This document shows positions 1 through 6,543 of a stretch of 50,730 bases of DNA, one piece after another (position 1 is the stretch's first letter; the number at the start of each line of letters is the position of its first letter). A program made the position numbers and the translations under genes. Under the pieces are notes generated by a model that had not been told where the DNA came from, made no database searches, and saw nothing but the letters and a program-made list of their open reading frames with translations. Location of the stretch: positions 1-50,730 of the IMG/VR virus record IMGVR_UViG_3300010885_060403; one strand, written 5' to 3'. Source of the DNA: a virus.

Positions 1-1
1 A

Positions 2-390
2 GCACAAGGAGCTAAAGGGGACACGGGAGCACAGGGTTCTAAAGGGGATACAGGATCACAAGGGGCAAAGGGAGATACAGGAGCACAAGGAGCACAAGGA
101 GCTAAAGGAGATACTGGAGCACAGGGAGCAGCAAACACCGGAGCACAAGGAGCTAAAGGAGATACTGGAGCACAAGGAGCAGCAAACACCGGAGCACAAG
201 GAGCTAAAGGTGACACAGGATCACAAGGAGCTAAAGGAGATACTGGAGCACAAGGAGCAGCAAACACCGGAGCACAGGGAGCAGCAGGAGCACAAGGATC
301 AGCAGGAGCTCAGGGAGCTATAGGAGATCCTTCTCCCGCAGGAGCACAAGGTGCTAAAGGAGCACAGGGAGCAGCAGGATCAGCTAATGC
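2..390 (+). repeat. Collagen-like coding repeats
   Basis: Imperfect tandem units of about 9-36 bases (ggagcacaaggagctaaagg type) encode Gly-X-Y triplets in the fibre gene. They are in frame and diverged at third positions, as expected for selected protein repeats and not for CRISPR or mobile DNA. Confidence 0.85.
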
Positions 391-1258
391 ATCAGGAACA
401 ACCAACTATAATGCTAAATTTAGTGGATCTACTACTCTTGCAAATTCGCTAATTCAAGATGATGGAACTACTATTGGAGTAAACGCGACGCCAAGTGCAT
501 CATATCAGATGTACATAGGAACATCAATAAACGATGGAACATTAGCATTAGATTCATCGGCAAGTGTTAATGCTCTGTATTTCTTAACATCCGGAACTAA
601 AAAATTCGAAATAAGTTGGGATAGTTCTAAGATTATTAGATTACTTCCATATACTTCCGGATCTTTTTTCCAAATAGGTAATCCTGCTAATGCAGCTAAT
701 AGTAATCAAGATTATGTTTTCATTTCAGAAAGCACATACGGAAACGTAATGATTGGTCCAGGTTTAGCAAATGGTCTCGGTAACCTAACGGGTGCAACTG
801 CAGCAACACACAAGGTTCAGATCAAAGGTGCAGCATTTTTTAACAGCTCCATAGATGCTTCCTCATTAGCAACTAGTGGAGCAATAAGCTGTGCATCTTT
901 ATCGGCTAGTGGACAGATAGTAGCGGGTGGAGATATTATAGGATTCTATTCTTCCGATAGAAGATTTAAAGATAATATAGTTAAGATAAACAAACCGCTG
1001 GAGAAAATAAATTCAATGAATGGGGTAACCTGGTCATGGAATGATAATGTTGAAGTGAATGTTAAAAATTCTCCAGCTACCGGATTAATTGCACAGGAAG
1101 TTCAAGCAGTATTTCCTGAAATTGTTAGGGAAAGAGCAGATGGATATCTAGCACTTGATTATCAAAAAATGGCGGGTCTATTTGTTGAATCAATCAAAGA
1201 ACTACATTCTATGGTTCTTAGTTTACAACAAGAAATTGAAAAAATTAAGAATGCTTAA
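2..1258 (+). CDS. Collagen-like tail fibre with C-terminal S74 intramolecular chaperone (5' partial)
   Basis: The reading frame is open from the window edge, so the N-terminus is missing. The first ~130 codons are collagen-like Gly-X-Y repeats ([13 protein letters not shown] type), which form trimeric shafts in phage fibres. A short beta-rich region follows. The last ~105 residues match the peptidase S74 chaperone: [10 protein letters not shown], then [33 protein letters not shown] and a terminal coiled coil. In this family the chaperone trimerises the fibre and cuts itself off using a Ser/Lys pair. The Ser codons at 950-955 and the Lys of SDRRFK fit that pair. It is followed at once by 1262, suggesting a virion-adhesin operon. 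Confident on family; the receptor is unknown. Confidence 0.85.
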   Translation, partial: AQGAKGDTGAQGSKGDTGSQGAKGDTGAQGAQGAKGDTGAQGAANTGAQGAKGDTGAQGAANTGAQGAKGDTGSQGAKGDTGAQGAANTGAQGAAGAQGSAGAQGAIGDPSPAGAQGAKGAQGAAGSANASGTTNYNAKFSGSTTLANSLIQDDGTTIGVNATPSASYQMYIGTSINDGTLALDSSASVNALYFLTSGTKKFEISWDSSKIIRLLPYTSGSFFQIGNPANAANSNQDYVFISESTYGNVMIGPGLANGLGNLTGATAATHKVQIKGAAFFNSSIDASSLATSGAISCASLSASGQIVAGGDIIGFYSSDRRFKDNIVKINKPLEKINSMNGVTWSWNDNVEVNVKNSPATGLIAQEVQAVFPEIVRERADGYLALDYQKMAGLFVESIKELHSMVLSLQQEIEKIKNA

Positions 1259-1261
1259 GAA

Positions 1262-2104
1262 ATGGCAAGAGCAACAAAAGCACTAATTACCAGGCAGGAT
1301 TTAATAGACATGGCTAATGATGGACTGGTACTTCTTCGCCCAGGATCGGGAATAGAAAGTTCTGGAAACTATATTAACAAAGTGTTATCAAGAGAAGAGA
1401 TTGCTAATTTTGCTTATATTTATGGAGGAAATTATGATTTAGGAGGAGGAGTATTTACAACTAGCGTTGTTTTTACCGGGCCTGAAACAACAGCTCCAAC
1501 TCCTGGATTTGCTTACGATCTTGCTACTGTTTCTATATTCAAACCTGATCCATCAGTAGGCGGAAAGAATCCAAATTCGGGATCAATTACGAATGTTTAC
1601 ACAGGTATTCCCCAAGATAAAAATAGAATGACACATTATGGTACAGATGCTAGGTTTAGCGATACTATAGTTTCACCAACAGTGGGTGTCTACAGTAAAA
1701 CGGTTCATATAAATAATCAAAGAGCAGAACAGGGTCTTTTTACAGCGACCCTAACTGTAGGAAAGAGCGGAACAACACCAACAGCTACATACACTAGATC
1801 TAGTGTCGGATCAACGGACCTTTCGGGTAACATTAGACTCGGTAATTTGGTAAATTTTAGTTTGGTTCCGCCATCCGTTTGGACTACTCCGGGAACGTTA
1901 ATTCTGGAGGTGTTTGAAAATAGTGTTTTACAGTATAGCAAAAGCTTAGCAATTGCAGGATATAGTACAGGGTCGCTATCAATAACTAACTATCCAATAA
2001 GGTTTGGTATAAATTATGAATTTAAAGGGAAATCAACAATGGTAAAAGAATTCACCGGTGCATTTAGTAATGTGACGGGTCAAAGAGCTTGTAACTTATT
2101 GTAA
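1262..2104 (+). CDS. Putative virion/fibre-associated protein, 280 aa
   Basis: The start follows the fibre stop by three bases, so the genes are probably co-transcribed. I do not recognise the family. The N-terminal ~55 residues (TKALITRQDLIDMANDGLVL) are helical. The remainder is rich in Gly, Ser, Thr and Val with short beta-strand patterns and no signal peptide or membrane segment. Composition and position between a collagen fibre and another beta-rich protein suggest an adhesin or fibre accessory part. This is inference from context only. Confidence 0.55.
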   Translation: MARATKALITRQDLIDMANDGLVLLRPGSGIESSGNYINKVLSREEIANFAYIYGGNYDLGGGVFTTSVVFTGPETTAPTPGFAYDLATVSIFKPDPSVGGKNPNSGSITNVYTGIPQDKNRMTHYGTDARFSDTIVSPTVGVYSKTVHINNQRAEQGLFTATLTVGKSGTTPTATYTRSSVGSTDLSGNIRLGNLVNFSLVPPSVWTTPGTLILEVFENSVLQYSKSLAIAGYSTGSLSITNYPIRFGINYEFKGKSTMVKEFTGAFSNVTGQRACNLL

Positions 2105-2115
2105 AACAATTTAAA

Positions 2116-3789
2116 ATGGCAGCAACTACAACAACAATAACATTTGATTTTACAGCAACCAACCCATTAAAAAGATGGCAGTTTAATCCAAATGGTGCAA
2201 CATCTTATTTGTTGAGTGATACCACAATTAGCGGACCCACGGCTCAAACAGTTGCTGATGGAAGTCTTTTTAAAATATCCAGATCCGACGATCAATATAA
2301 CGGATTAACAGAGGGGACCGGAGCATCTATTTCTCTTGATGCGTCCATGAATGAGCTATTGGGTATATCAAGTACCAATAAGTTTGTTAAACGTCTAATA
2401 ATAGTTCCGCATTTTAAAGTGTTTAATAACTGGTCAGGCATGAACACATCAGCTTTACAGACTATAGGAGAAGCGGGTAGATGGATTAATACAAACCAGC
2501 CCCTGTCAGTAATGTTTAAATCTAAGATCCGATTTATAAACAGATCTGATGGATATTATATGCAATCCTGGCCTGCTAATGCTGGTGGATTTAATATTAG
2601 TAATACTGGTTGGTTTAATTTTGATACTGATATTAATCTTCTTTCTGTTGGATATGACACAGTTGAATCCTATGCAGCAAATACTGAGGCATTAGATTAT
2701 ATTGGAACCGGAGCTTCAAATGCTCTCTTCATAGACAATTTTAACAACTATAGATATAACTCAGATACTAGAATATTTAATACCGGAAAAATTAGTAACA
2801 GTGTAACTTCCAGTAGTGTTGCAACTCAGTATAAGGTTTTAAATTTTTCCCCAAATAATTTTGATTATGCAACTCTTGAAGCAAGTAGCGATTTCGGTGA
2901 ATATTGGGCATATCCTCTATTGACAACAGATAAAGTTAGATTTGAAATACCATTTGCTATAACAATTCCTCAATTCCAACACGTTTGGACAGATTGGCCA
3001 TGGAATAAATCAAGAAAAACCCTAACCACCGATTTAGTATTTACAAAGATTGAATTCAAAGTGATGTATGATACTGTATCTGAATACAAGACAAAATTCT
3101 GGGCATCATCAGATCCAACCGTAGGTAATAATTACTACTACCAGGAAGTATGGTTAGATCCGGAAAAAACAAAACCTCTTCCTGATGGATATCTAGCAAG
3201 TAATGGTAAATATTTTATTACAGGGGATGGAATTATACAGGGAAGAAGAGTATGTCAAGCTAAGATTGCTTTAACAGCATCAGATAATGGAACAGTATCA
3301 TCAAGCTATCCAACAGCAGTAAGCGGATATGGAGATTACAATTTTAATCCTGATGTTTCTTATATCACATTAGATGCAGCTCCTAATTATCCGATAGTTT
3401 TTGACAGCTGGGAAGCTACAGATTTTGATGGCAACGTCACAACCGTAAGTTACGATTCAACAATTAATGTTTATAATGGATTATATGAAAGTATAAAACC
3501 GATATTCACAGCCAGCACACCTAGTCCAACCCCAGCACCTTCCGGCGATTATGATTATTACTATGCTGATGTCTTCTCTTGTAGCGATTGCAGTGCTTCA
3601 ACTGATACCATAGTGGTAGCATTCGCTGCAGGATCATCAGTAACACTCAACAGATTCTACGTAGCACTCGGAGGTCCTGATGGATTTGCATATAGAATCA
3701 ATAGCTCAACATCAAGTTCTGGAACTGTTTACATTTTAACAACAGCATACGGATCATTCTCTAACTGTAATGTGGCATGTTTTGTTTAA
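2116..3789 (+). CDS. Putative virion/tail-fibre protein, 557 aa
   Basis: It starts eleven bases after the previous stop with MAATTTTITFDF. The sequence is rich in aromatics, Asn, Ser and Thr, typical of beta-structured adhesins. A Pro-rich hinge (TPSPTPAPSG, near residue 473) separates the body from a ~80-residue C-terminal domain with four Cys (SCSDCS and NCNVACF). That terminal domain looks like an independent module. No family is recognised. It closes the fibre cluster and is followed by the tRNA block. Receptor contact is plausible but unproven. Confidence 0.55.
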   Translation: MAATTTTITFDFTATNPLKRWQFNPNGATSYLLSDTTISGPTAQTVADGSLFKISRSDDQYNGLTEGTGASISLDASMNELLGISSTNKFVKRLIIVPHFKVFNNWSGMNTSALQTIGEAGRWINTNQPLSVMFKSKIRFINRSDGYYMQSWPANAGGFNISNTGWFNFDTDINLLSVGYDTVESYAANTEALDYIGTGASNALFIDNFNNYRYNSDTRIFNTGKISNSVTSSSVATQYKVLNFSPNNFDYATLEASSDFGEYWAYPLLTTDKVRFEIPFAITIPQFQHVWTDWPWNKSRKTLTTDLVFTKIEFKVMYDTVSEYKTKFWASSDPTVGNNYYYQEVWLDPEKTKPLPDGYLASNGKYFITGDGIIQGRRVCQAKIALTASDNGTVSSSYPTAVSGYGDYNFNPDVSYITLDAAPNYPIVFDSWEATDFDGNVTTVSYDSTINVYNGLYESIKPIFTASTPSPTPAPSGDYDYYYADVFSCSDCSASTDTIVVAFAAGSSVTLNRFYVALGGPDGFAYRINSSTSSSGTVYILTTAYGSFSNCNVACFV

Positions 3790-3808
3790 ATAAATAGAAA
3801 CATTTTTG

Positions 3809-3816
3809 TATATTTG
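3809..3816 (+). promoter_or_regulatory. TAnnTTTG-like promoter box before leader ORF
   Basis: TATATTTG matches the Bacteroidetes -7 consensus TAnnTTTG and lies 38 bases before the leader ORF. No clear -33 element was found at the usual spacing, so support is weak. Confidence 0.3.
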
Positions 3817-3838
3817 GATATAATTTGAATAGGTAAAC

Positions 3839-3847
3839 GATATATAA
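3839..3847 (+). promoter_or_regulatory. GATATATAA late-promoter-like motif
   Basis: Copy of the recurrent GATATATAA motif, ending six bases before the leader ORF start. If it is a -10 element, transcription would start close to the ATG. Confidence 0.4.
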
Positions 3848-3853
3848 ATCAAA

Positions 3854-3946
3854 ATGAACAAAAGCTTCAACATATTGCCGCTTCACACTACGTCATCATC
3901 TTCATCAAGAAGACCGATAACTCATGTGGAGATCCTAGGTAATTAG
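3854..3946 (+). CDS. Serine-rich 30-aa leader peptide before tRNA array
   Basis: A 30-codon ORF reads MNKSFNILPLHTT, then five Ser, then RRPITHVEILGN. Four of the five serine codons (3893-3907) are UCA. The next gene is tRNA-Ser with anticodon UGA, which reads UCA. A terminator follows 27 bases after the stop, and bases near the ORF end can pair with the terminator's 5' arm. This is the arrangement of amino-acid attenuators such as trp and his leaders. Translation is inferred; the peptide family is not recognised. Confidence 0.55.
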   Translation: MNKSFNILPLHTTSSSSSRRPITHVEILGN

Positions 3947-3985
3947 AAGAAACTTAAACTCATTTTCGTCTAAAAAGCCTAGATC
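3931..3985 (+). promoter_or_regulatory. Candidate antiterminator pairing
   Basis: GATCCTAGG at 3931-3939 can pair with CCTAGATC at 3978-3985 (eight pairs, one bulged C). TTAG at 3943-3946 can add four pairs with CTAA at 3970-3973. The downstream arm is also the 5' arm of the terminator, so the two folds exclude each other. A ribosome at the leader stop codon would cover the upstream arm; one held at the Ser codons would leave it free. Confidence 0.5.
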
Positions 3986-4009
3986 CCTAATAAGATTTAG
4001 GCTTTTTTT
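3973..4009 (+). terminator. Rho-independent terminator (attenuator)
   Basis: AAAAGCCTAGATC at 3973-3985 pairs with GATTTAGGCTTTT at 3994-4006 (13 pairs, one G-U), with an eight-base loop and a T-tract to 4009. It sits between the leader ORF and the first tRNA. Confidence 0.75.
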
Positions 4010-4044
4010 ATTGGGTTCTTTGACATGGTGGGAAATTAAAAATT

Positions 4045-4132
4045 GGAGAGATGGCAGAGTTGGTCGATTGCGTCAGTCTTGAAAACTGAAGAACGGGAAA
4101 CTGTTCCGTGGGTTCGAATCCTACTCTCTCCG
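4045..4132 (+). tRNA. tRNA-Ser(TGA)
   Basis: Acceptor GGAGAGA/TCTCTCC, anticodon arm CAGT-CTTGAAA-ACTG with anticodon TGA at 4080-4082, long variable arm and canonical T-loop TTCGAAT. Discriminator G is followed by CA; CCA is not fully encoded. It decodes UCA, the main serine codon of the upstream leader ORF. Confidence 0.93.
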
Positions 4133-4137
4133 CATAT

Positions 4138-4258
4138 GCCGGTGTGGCGGAATGAATAATTTCAAATTCGAATAGAGATTATTAGACGTCCCGTAATTCT
4201 AGAAAAGGTGGTGTATCCGAAATGGACATCGTGAAGGTAGTCAACCCTTCCACCGGCA
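4138..4258 (+). ncRNA. Aberrant tRNA-Leu-like RNA with D-loop insertion
   Basis: The ends are those of a bacterial tRNA-Leu: GCCGGTG-TGGCGGAAT at the 5' end and CACCGGC-ACC at the 3' end, forming a perfect acceptor stem (4138-4144/4251-4257). The interior is not canonical. A nine-pair hairpin (AATAATTTC/GAGATTATT) interrupts the D-loop, the T-arm-like stem GAAGG/CCTTC carries an eight-base TAGTCAAC loop, and no clear anticodon arm is visible. It could be a tRNA-derived regulatory or decoy RNA, or a decaying tRNA gene. Confidence 0.5.
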
Positions 4259-4273
4259 CCTTATTTAAGATAT

Positions 4274-4359
4274 TCTAAGAACAGCGTCGAGCCGGATTTT
4301 GCGTCGGTCTTAGATTAGATTTGTCCAATGGGAGAGCCGGCCGCGACCCCGGACAAATC
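4274..4359 (+). ncRNA. Double-hairpin structured RNA between tRNAs
   Basis: Two strong hairpins stand side by side: TCTAAGA/TCTTAGA (4274-4280/4308-4314) and the nine-pair GATTTGTCC/GGACAAATC (4318-4326/4351-4359). Both loops contain GAGCCGG. There is no tRNA fold and no ORF. It may be a processing spacer or a stable small RNA like the species 1 and 2 RNAs of the T4 tRNA cluster. Confidence 0.4.
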
Positions 4360-4367
4360 ACTATATT

Positions 4368-4441
4368 GGTTCTGTAGCTCAGCTGGATAGAGCGCCACCC
4401 TTCTAAGGTGGATGTCATTGGTTCGAATCCAATCGGGATCA
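4368..4441 (+). tRNA. tRNA-Arg(TCT)
   Basis: Acceptor GGTTCTG/CGGGATC with three G-U pairs, D-arm GCTC/GAGC, anticodon arm CCACC-CTTCTAA-GGTGG with anticodon TCT, and T-loop TTCGAAT. Reads AGA, a codon common in this AT-rich genome. Confidence 0.93.
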
Positions 4442-4452
4442 CAATTAAGGTT

Positions 4453-4541
4453 GATTGGGGAATGATTATATCTATAGCTCGAGAGTGAATGCCGGCTGAT
4501 ATAATCGGAGTTTAGAGGTATTCACCCCAGTAATGCCAATC
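4453..4541 (+). ncRNA. Structured RNA with H-type pseudoknot
   Basis: Outer stem GATTGG/CCAATC (4453-4458/4536-4541) encloses two crossing nine-pair helices: GATTATATC/GATATAATC (4464-4472/4498-4506) and GTGAATGCC/GGTATTCAC (4485-4493/4517-4525, one G-U). Loops of 12, 4 and 10 bases give ideal H-type pseudoknot geometry. It lies between tRNA-Arg and tRNA-His and is not a tRNA. Function unknown. Confidence 0.5.
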
Positions 4542-4545
4542 GTAA

Positions 4546-4577
4546 AAGAGATCGTCCACTGAACCATCTTTCTCTTT
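4546..4577 (+). other. Hairpin between structured RNA and tRNA-His
   Basis: AAGAGA and TCTCTT arms flank a loop of about 20 bases upstream of tRNA-His. There is no long T-tract, so it is more likely an RNA processing site than a terminator. Confidence 0.35.
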
Positions 4578-4588
4578 CCTTAAAATAT

Positions 4589-4663
4589 GTTGGATGTAGC
4601 CTAATGGTAGGGCAAATGCTTGTGGCGCATTACGCGTGGGTTCGATCCCCATCATTCAACCCA
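4589..4663 (+). tRNA. tRNA-His(GTG) with encoded CCA
   Basis: It shows the extra 5' G (4589) opposite discriminator C (4660) that marks tRNA-His. Acceptor TTGGATG/CATTCAA, anticodon arm AATGC-TTGTGGC-GCATT with anticodon GTG, T-loop TTCGATC, and CCA encoded at 4661-4663. Confidence 0.93.
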
Positions 4664-4667
4664 ATAT

Positions 4668-4743
4668 CTAGATGTAGAGGAGCCAAGTTTATCTCGCTGC
4701 TTTTGGAAAGCAGAGCACGCTGGGGCGGAGCCAGCTATCTAGA
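4668..4743 (+). tRNA. tRNA-Pro(TGG)-like cloverleaf with non-canonical elbow
   Basis: All four arms have tRNA spacing: acceptor CTAGATG/TATCTAG, D-stem GAGG/TCTC, anticodon arm CTGCT-TTTGGAA-AGCAG (anticodon TGG at 4704-4706), five-base variable region, and T-stem GCTGG/CCAGC. The T-loop is GGCGGAG in place of TTCGANN, and the D-loop AGCCAAGTTTA lacks the conserved GG. Both halves of the D-loop/T-loop contact are therefore lost together. It may be an unusual working tRNA or a tRNA mimic; scanners would score it low. Confidence 0.5.
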
Positions 4744-4745
4744 CA

Positions 4746-4805
4746 AAAAGATCAAAGAGACCGCTAAATCGAGTTAGTGAAAATCTACATTCTCTTTGGT
4801 CTTTT
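4746..4805 (+). ncRNA. Long hairpin RNA between tRNAs
   Basis: A 15-pair stem (4746-4760/4791-4805, one G-U) encloses a 30-base loop that itself holds a six-pair hairpin CGCTAA/TTAGTG (4762-4767/4774-4779). It ends in TCTTTTAT, so it may also act as a weak terminator or processing site. Confidence 0.4.
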
Positions 4806-4811
4806 ATATTA

Positions 4812-4885
4812 GGACTTGTAACTCAGTTGGTTAGAGTGCAACACTCATAATGTTGAAGCCCCTGGTTCGAGCCCAGGCTGGTCCA
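4812..4885 (+). tRNA. tRNA-Met(CAT)
   Basis: Acceptor GGACTTG/CTGGTCC with one T-T mismatch, D-loop AGTTGGTTA, anticodon arm CAACA-CTCATAA-TGTTG with anticodon CAT, and T-loop TTCGAGC. The acceptor start and D-arm fit an elongator tRNA-Met; a tRNA-Ile modified at C34 cannot be excluded from sequence alone. Confidence 0.88.
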
Positions 4886-4889
4886 CAAA

Positions 4890-4958
4890 TAGTGTCTTGG
4901 TACGCTCTGAAGAAATTCAACGACAAGGTCTCGGTAAGCGAAACGCGTTCGATCTTAC
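4890..4958 (+). ncRNA. Structured spacer RNA before tRNA-Leu
   Basis: Contains the hairpins CTTG/CAAG (4896-4899/4924-4927) with TGAA-GAAA-TTCA inside it, and GTAAG-CGAA/TTCG-AT-CTTAC (4934-4958). No ORF or canonical tRNA is seen. Confidence 0.3.
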
Positions 4959-4964
4959 TCAAAT

Positions 4965-5046
4965 GGCCCCCTGTTGTAATTGGTAGCCAAGTCAGATTTA
5001 GGATCTGATGTCGCGAGACGTGTCGGTTCGAGTCCGACGGGGGTCA
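4965..5046 (+). tRNA. tRNA-Leu(TAG)
   Basis: Acceptor GGCCCCC/GGGGGTC, anticodon arm TCAGA-TTTAGGA-TCTGA with anticodon TAG, a type II variable arm (GTC-GCGA-GAC) and canonical T-loop TTCGAGT. The D-loop keeps its conserved GG. Confidence 0.9.
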
Positions 5047-5059
5047 CAACAAGATTATA

Positions 5060-5689
5060 CTAGATTAGGGATCTTTTAACTATAGGTTTGGTATATCTAG
5101 TTTTAAAAATTTCAGCCAATTCACTGTGTCCAATTTCTCCATAATGTCCATCATCAACCGCACCTTCAGATTCCTCTGAAATTGTTAGACATCTTATAAA
5201 TTCACATTTTGTTATAGCTCCTCCAAAAGGTGTCCAATGAATTATGTCATTATTAGGAAGAGCCTTGTTTATTAATCTTATCCAAGAATCAACTTCGTGT
5301 GCAAATTTATAGGAAGACCTATTCAACATTATTTCGTCTATTGATTGCTTAGATAAATGATCGAAAAGAGAAAGATCGTAATCATCACCAGGTCTTAGAC
5401 TAACCCAGGTATCGTTTTTTGTCGCCAGTCTAAATCTAACTGGATTTGACCATCCAATTATAACAAAGTCATTTTCTTTTATTTCCCAGATATTTTTACA
5501 GATGTTTTCGAAAATAGCATAATTATCCGAACCTCCTTCCCCTATATTCTTTTTAATGAAACTAAGATCCCTAGATAGAATATCGGAAAAGTTAAGAGGT
5601 TTATAACCCTTCCATTCTATGTATCTTTTTGCCCAGTGCCCAAATCCTTCTGTGTAGGAATCCCCAAATGTCCAAAGTGTGTTCGCCAT
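5060..5689 (-). CDS. SGNH/GDSL-type hydrolase
   Basis: About 209 aa. The start chosen is MANTLWTFGDS (ATG at 5689); the frame continues upstream into the divergent promoter region, so a longer form is unlikely. The block I motif FGDSYTEGFG carries the Ser nucleophile (residue 11). NIGEGGSDNYA resembles the Gly block, and DDGHYGEIGHSEL near the C-terminus supplies the Asp-x-x-His pair. SGNH enzymes cleave ester bonds, often on acetylated glycans. It is divergent from a dioxygenase gene and near glycosyltransferase-like genes, which suggests glycan or surface modification. Substrate unknown. Confidence 0.75.
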   Translation of the reverse strand: MANTLWTFGDSYTEGFGHWAKRYIEWKGYKPLNFSDILSRDLSFIKKNIGEGGSDNYAIFENICKNIWEIKENDFVIIGWSNPVRFRLATKNDTWVSLRPGDDYDLSLFDHLSKQSIDEIMLNRSSYKFAHEVDSWIRLINKALPNNDIIHWTPFGGAITKCEFIRCLTISEESEGAVDDGHYGEIGHSELAEIFKTRYTKPIVKRSLI

Positions 5690-5759
5690 ATTGATAATAT
5701 ATACTATAGAAGTTAAAACTAAAATATTCCAACTATCATATATAAAATAAAACCCCCGC

Positions 5760-6536
5760 ATGTTTAAATATCTTACAAGGGAGGAAGTTCAACAGCTTTC
5801 TTTCGATTGGAAATATAAAGGATATTCCGTAATAGATCTAATCACATCAGAAGAGGCTGATTTAATATCAGAAGATCTTGATAATCTAAGAAAAAGAAGA
5901 AATTCGGTAGACGATAAGTATGGGGAGTATGATCCTTATATCCATCCTCATAAAGAATCAGAGATGGTTGAAAAAATTCTTGTACACCCTAAGATAGTGG
6001 AAGCCATGGAATTTATAATAAATTCTGAGATTCAAGGAATACAAACATGGGCATATTTTAAACCCCCAGGAGAACTTGGTAGAGATGCACATCAAGATGC
6101 TTTCTATGCTCAAACGCAATGGAATAAGACTGCTAATGTTAGTATATCACTGGACGATACTGATGAGTCAAATGGAGGTATTTGGTTTTACGAGGCTTCT
6201 CATTTACTTCCAATTCTACCTATAGGGATAGACGAGGAGAGAGCTAAGCTTAATCCTATTAGATGGAGAAATGAGAGAGGTAAGGCATGTGTTATGCCTG
6301 AAGGACATAATTTTACTAGGATAACCCCATCCATCAAAAAGGGACAAGCAGTTTTTCTGCATTCACATATAGTCCACGGATCTAATGAGAATAAAAGTGA
6401 TCGTTTCAGAAGATCTATCCTGAGCGGATATACAGGCAAAGGATCTCCATTCAGAAGCGGAGAACATATGAAAAGGGAACCAATTGACATTTATGAACTA
6501 AAATTAAAATACTGGGAGGTAAAAAAACTCCAATAG
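5760..6536 (+). CDS. Phytanoyl-CoA dioxygenase (PhyH)-family Fe(II)/2-oxoglutarate oxygenase
   Basis: 258 aa, near full length for the family. The iron-binding triad is visible: HQD (His111, Asp113) and HSHIVHG (probably His206). A following Arg (RFRRS, ~217-218) would bind 2-oxoglutarate. A beta-barrel core precedes it (ANVSISLDDTDESNGGIWFYEASH). The enzyme hydroxylates or otherwise oxidises a small molecule, sugar or lipid; the substrate cannot be read from sequence. It starts a run of plus-strand genes with a glycosyltransferase-like protein and a methyltransferase, so a joint modification pathway is plausible. Confidence 0.82.
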   Translation: MFKYLTREEVQQLSFDWKYKGYSVIDLITSEEADLISEDLDNLRKRRNSVDDKYGEYDPYIHPHKESEMVEKILVHPKIVEAMEFIINSEIQGIQTWAYFKPPGELGRDAHQDAFYAQTQWNKTANVSISLDDTDESNGGIWFYEASHLLPILPIGIDEERAKLNPIRWRNERGKACVMPEGHNFTRITPSIKKGQAVFLHSHIVHGSNENKSDRFRRSILSGYTGKGSPFRSGEHMKREPIDIYELKLKYWEVKKLQ

Positions 6537-6543
6537 ATTTTGA

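Noticed and set aside
4746-4805. True Rho-independent terminator in the tRNA array
   Set aside because: The stem is strong but the loop is 30 bases long and structured, and tRNA-Met and tRNA-Leu follow with no new promoter seen. An RNA element or processing site is more likely.
5690-5761. N-terminal extension of the SGNH hydrolase
   Set aside because: It would run through the intergenic region to the divergent dioxygenase start, adding an odd hydrophobic peptide before the conserved MANTLWTFGDS.
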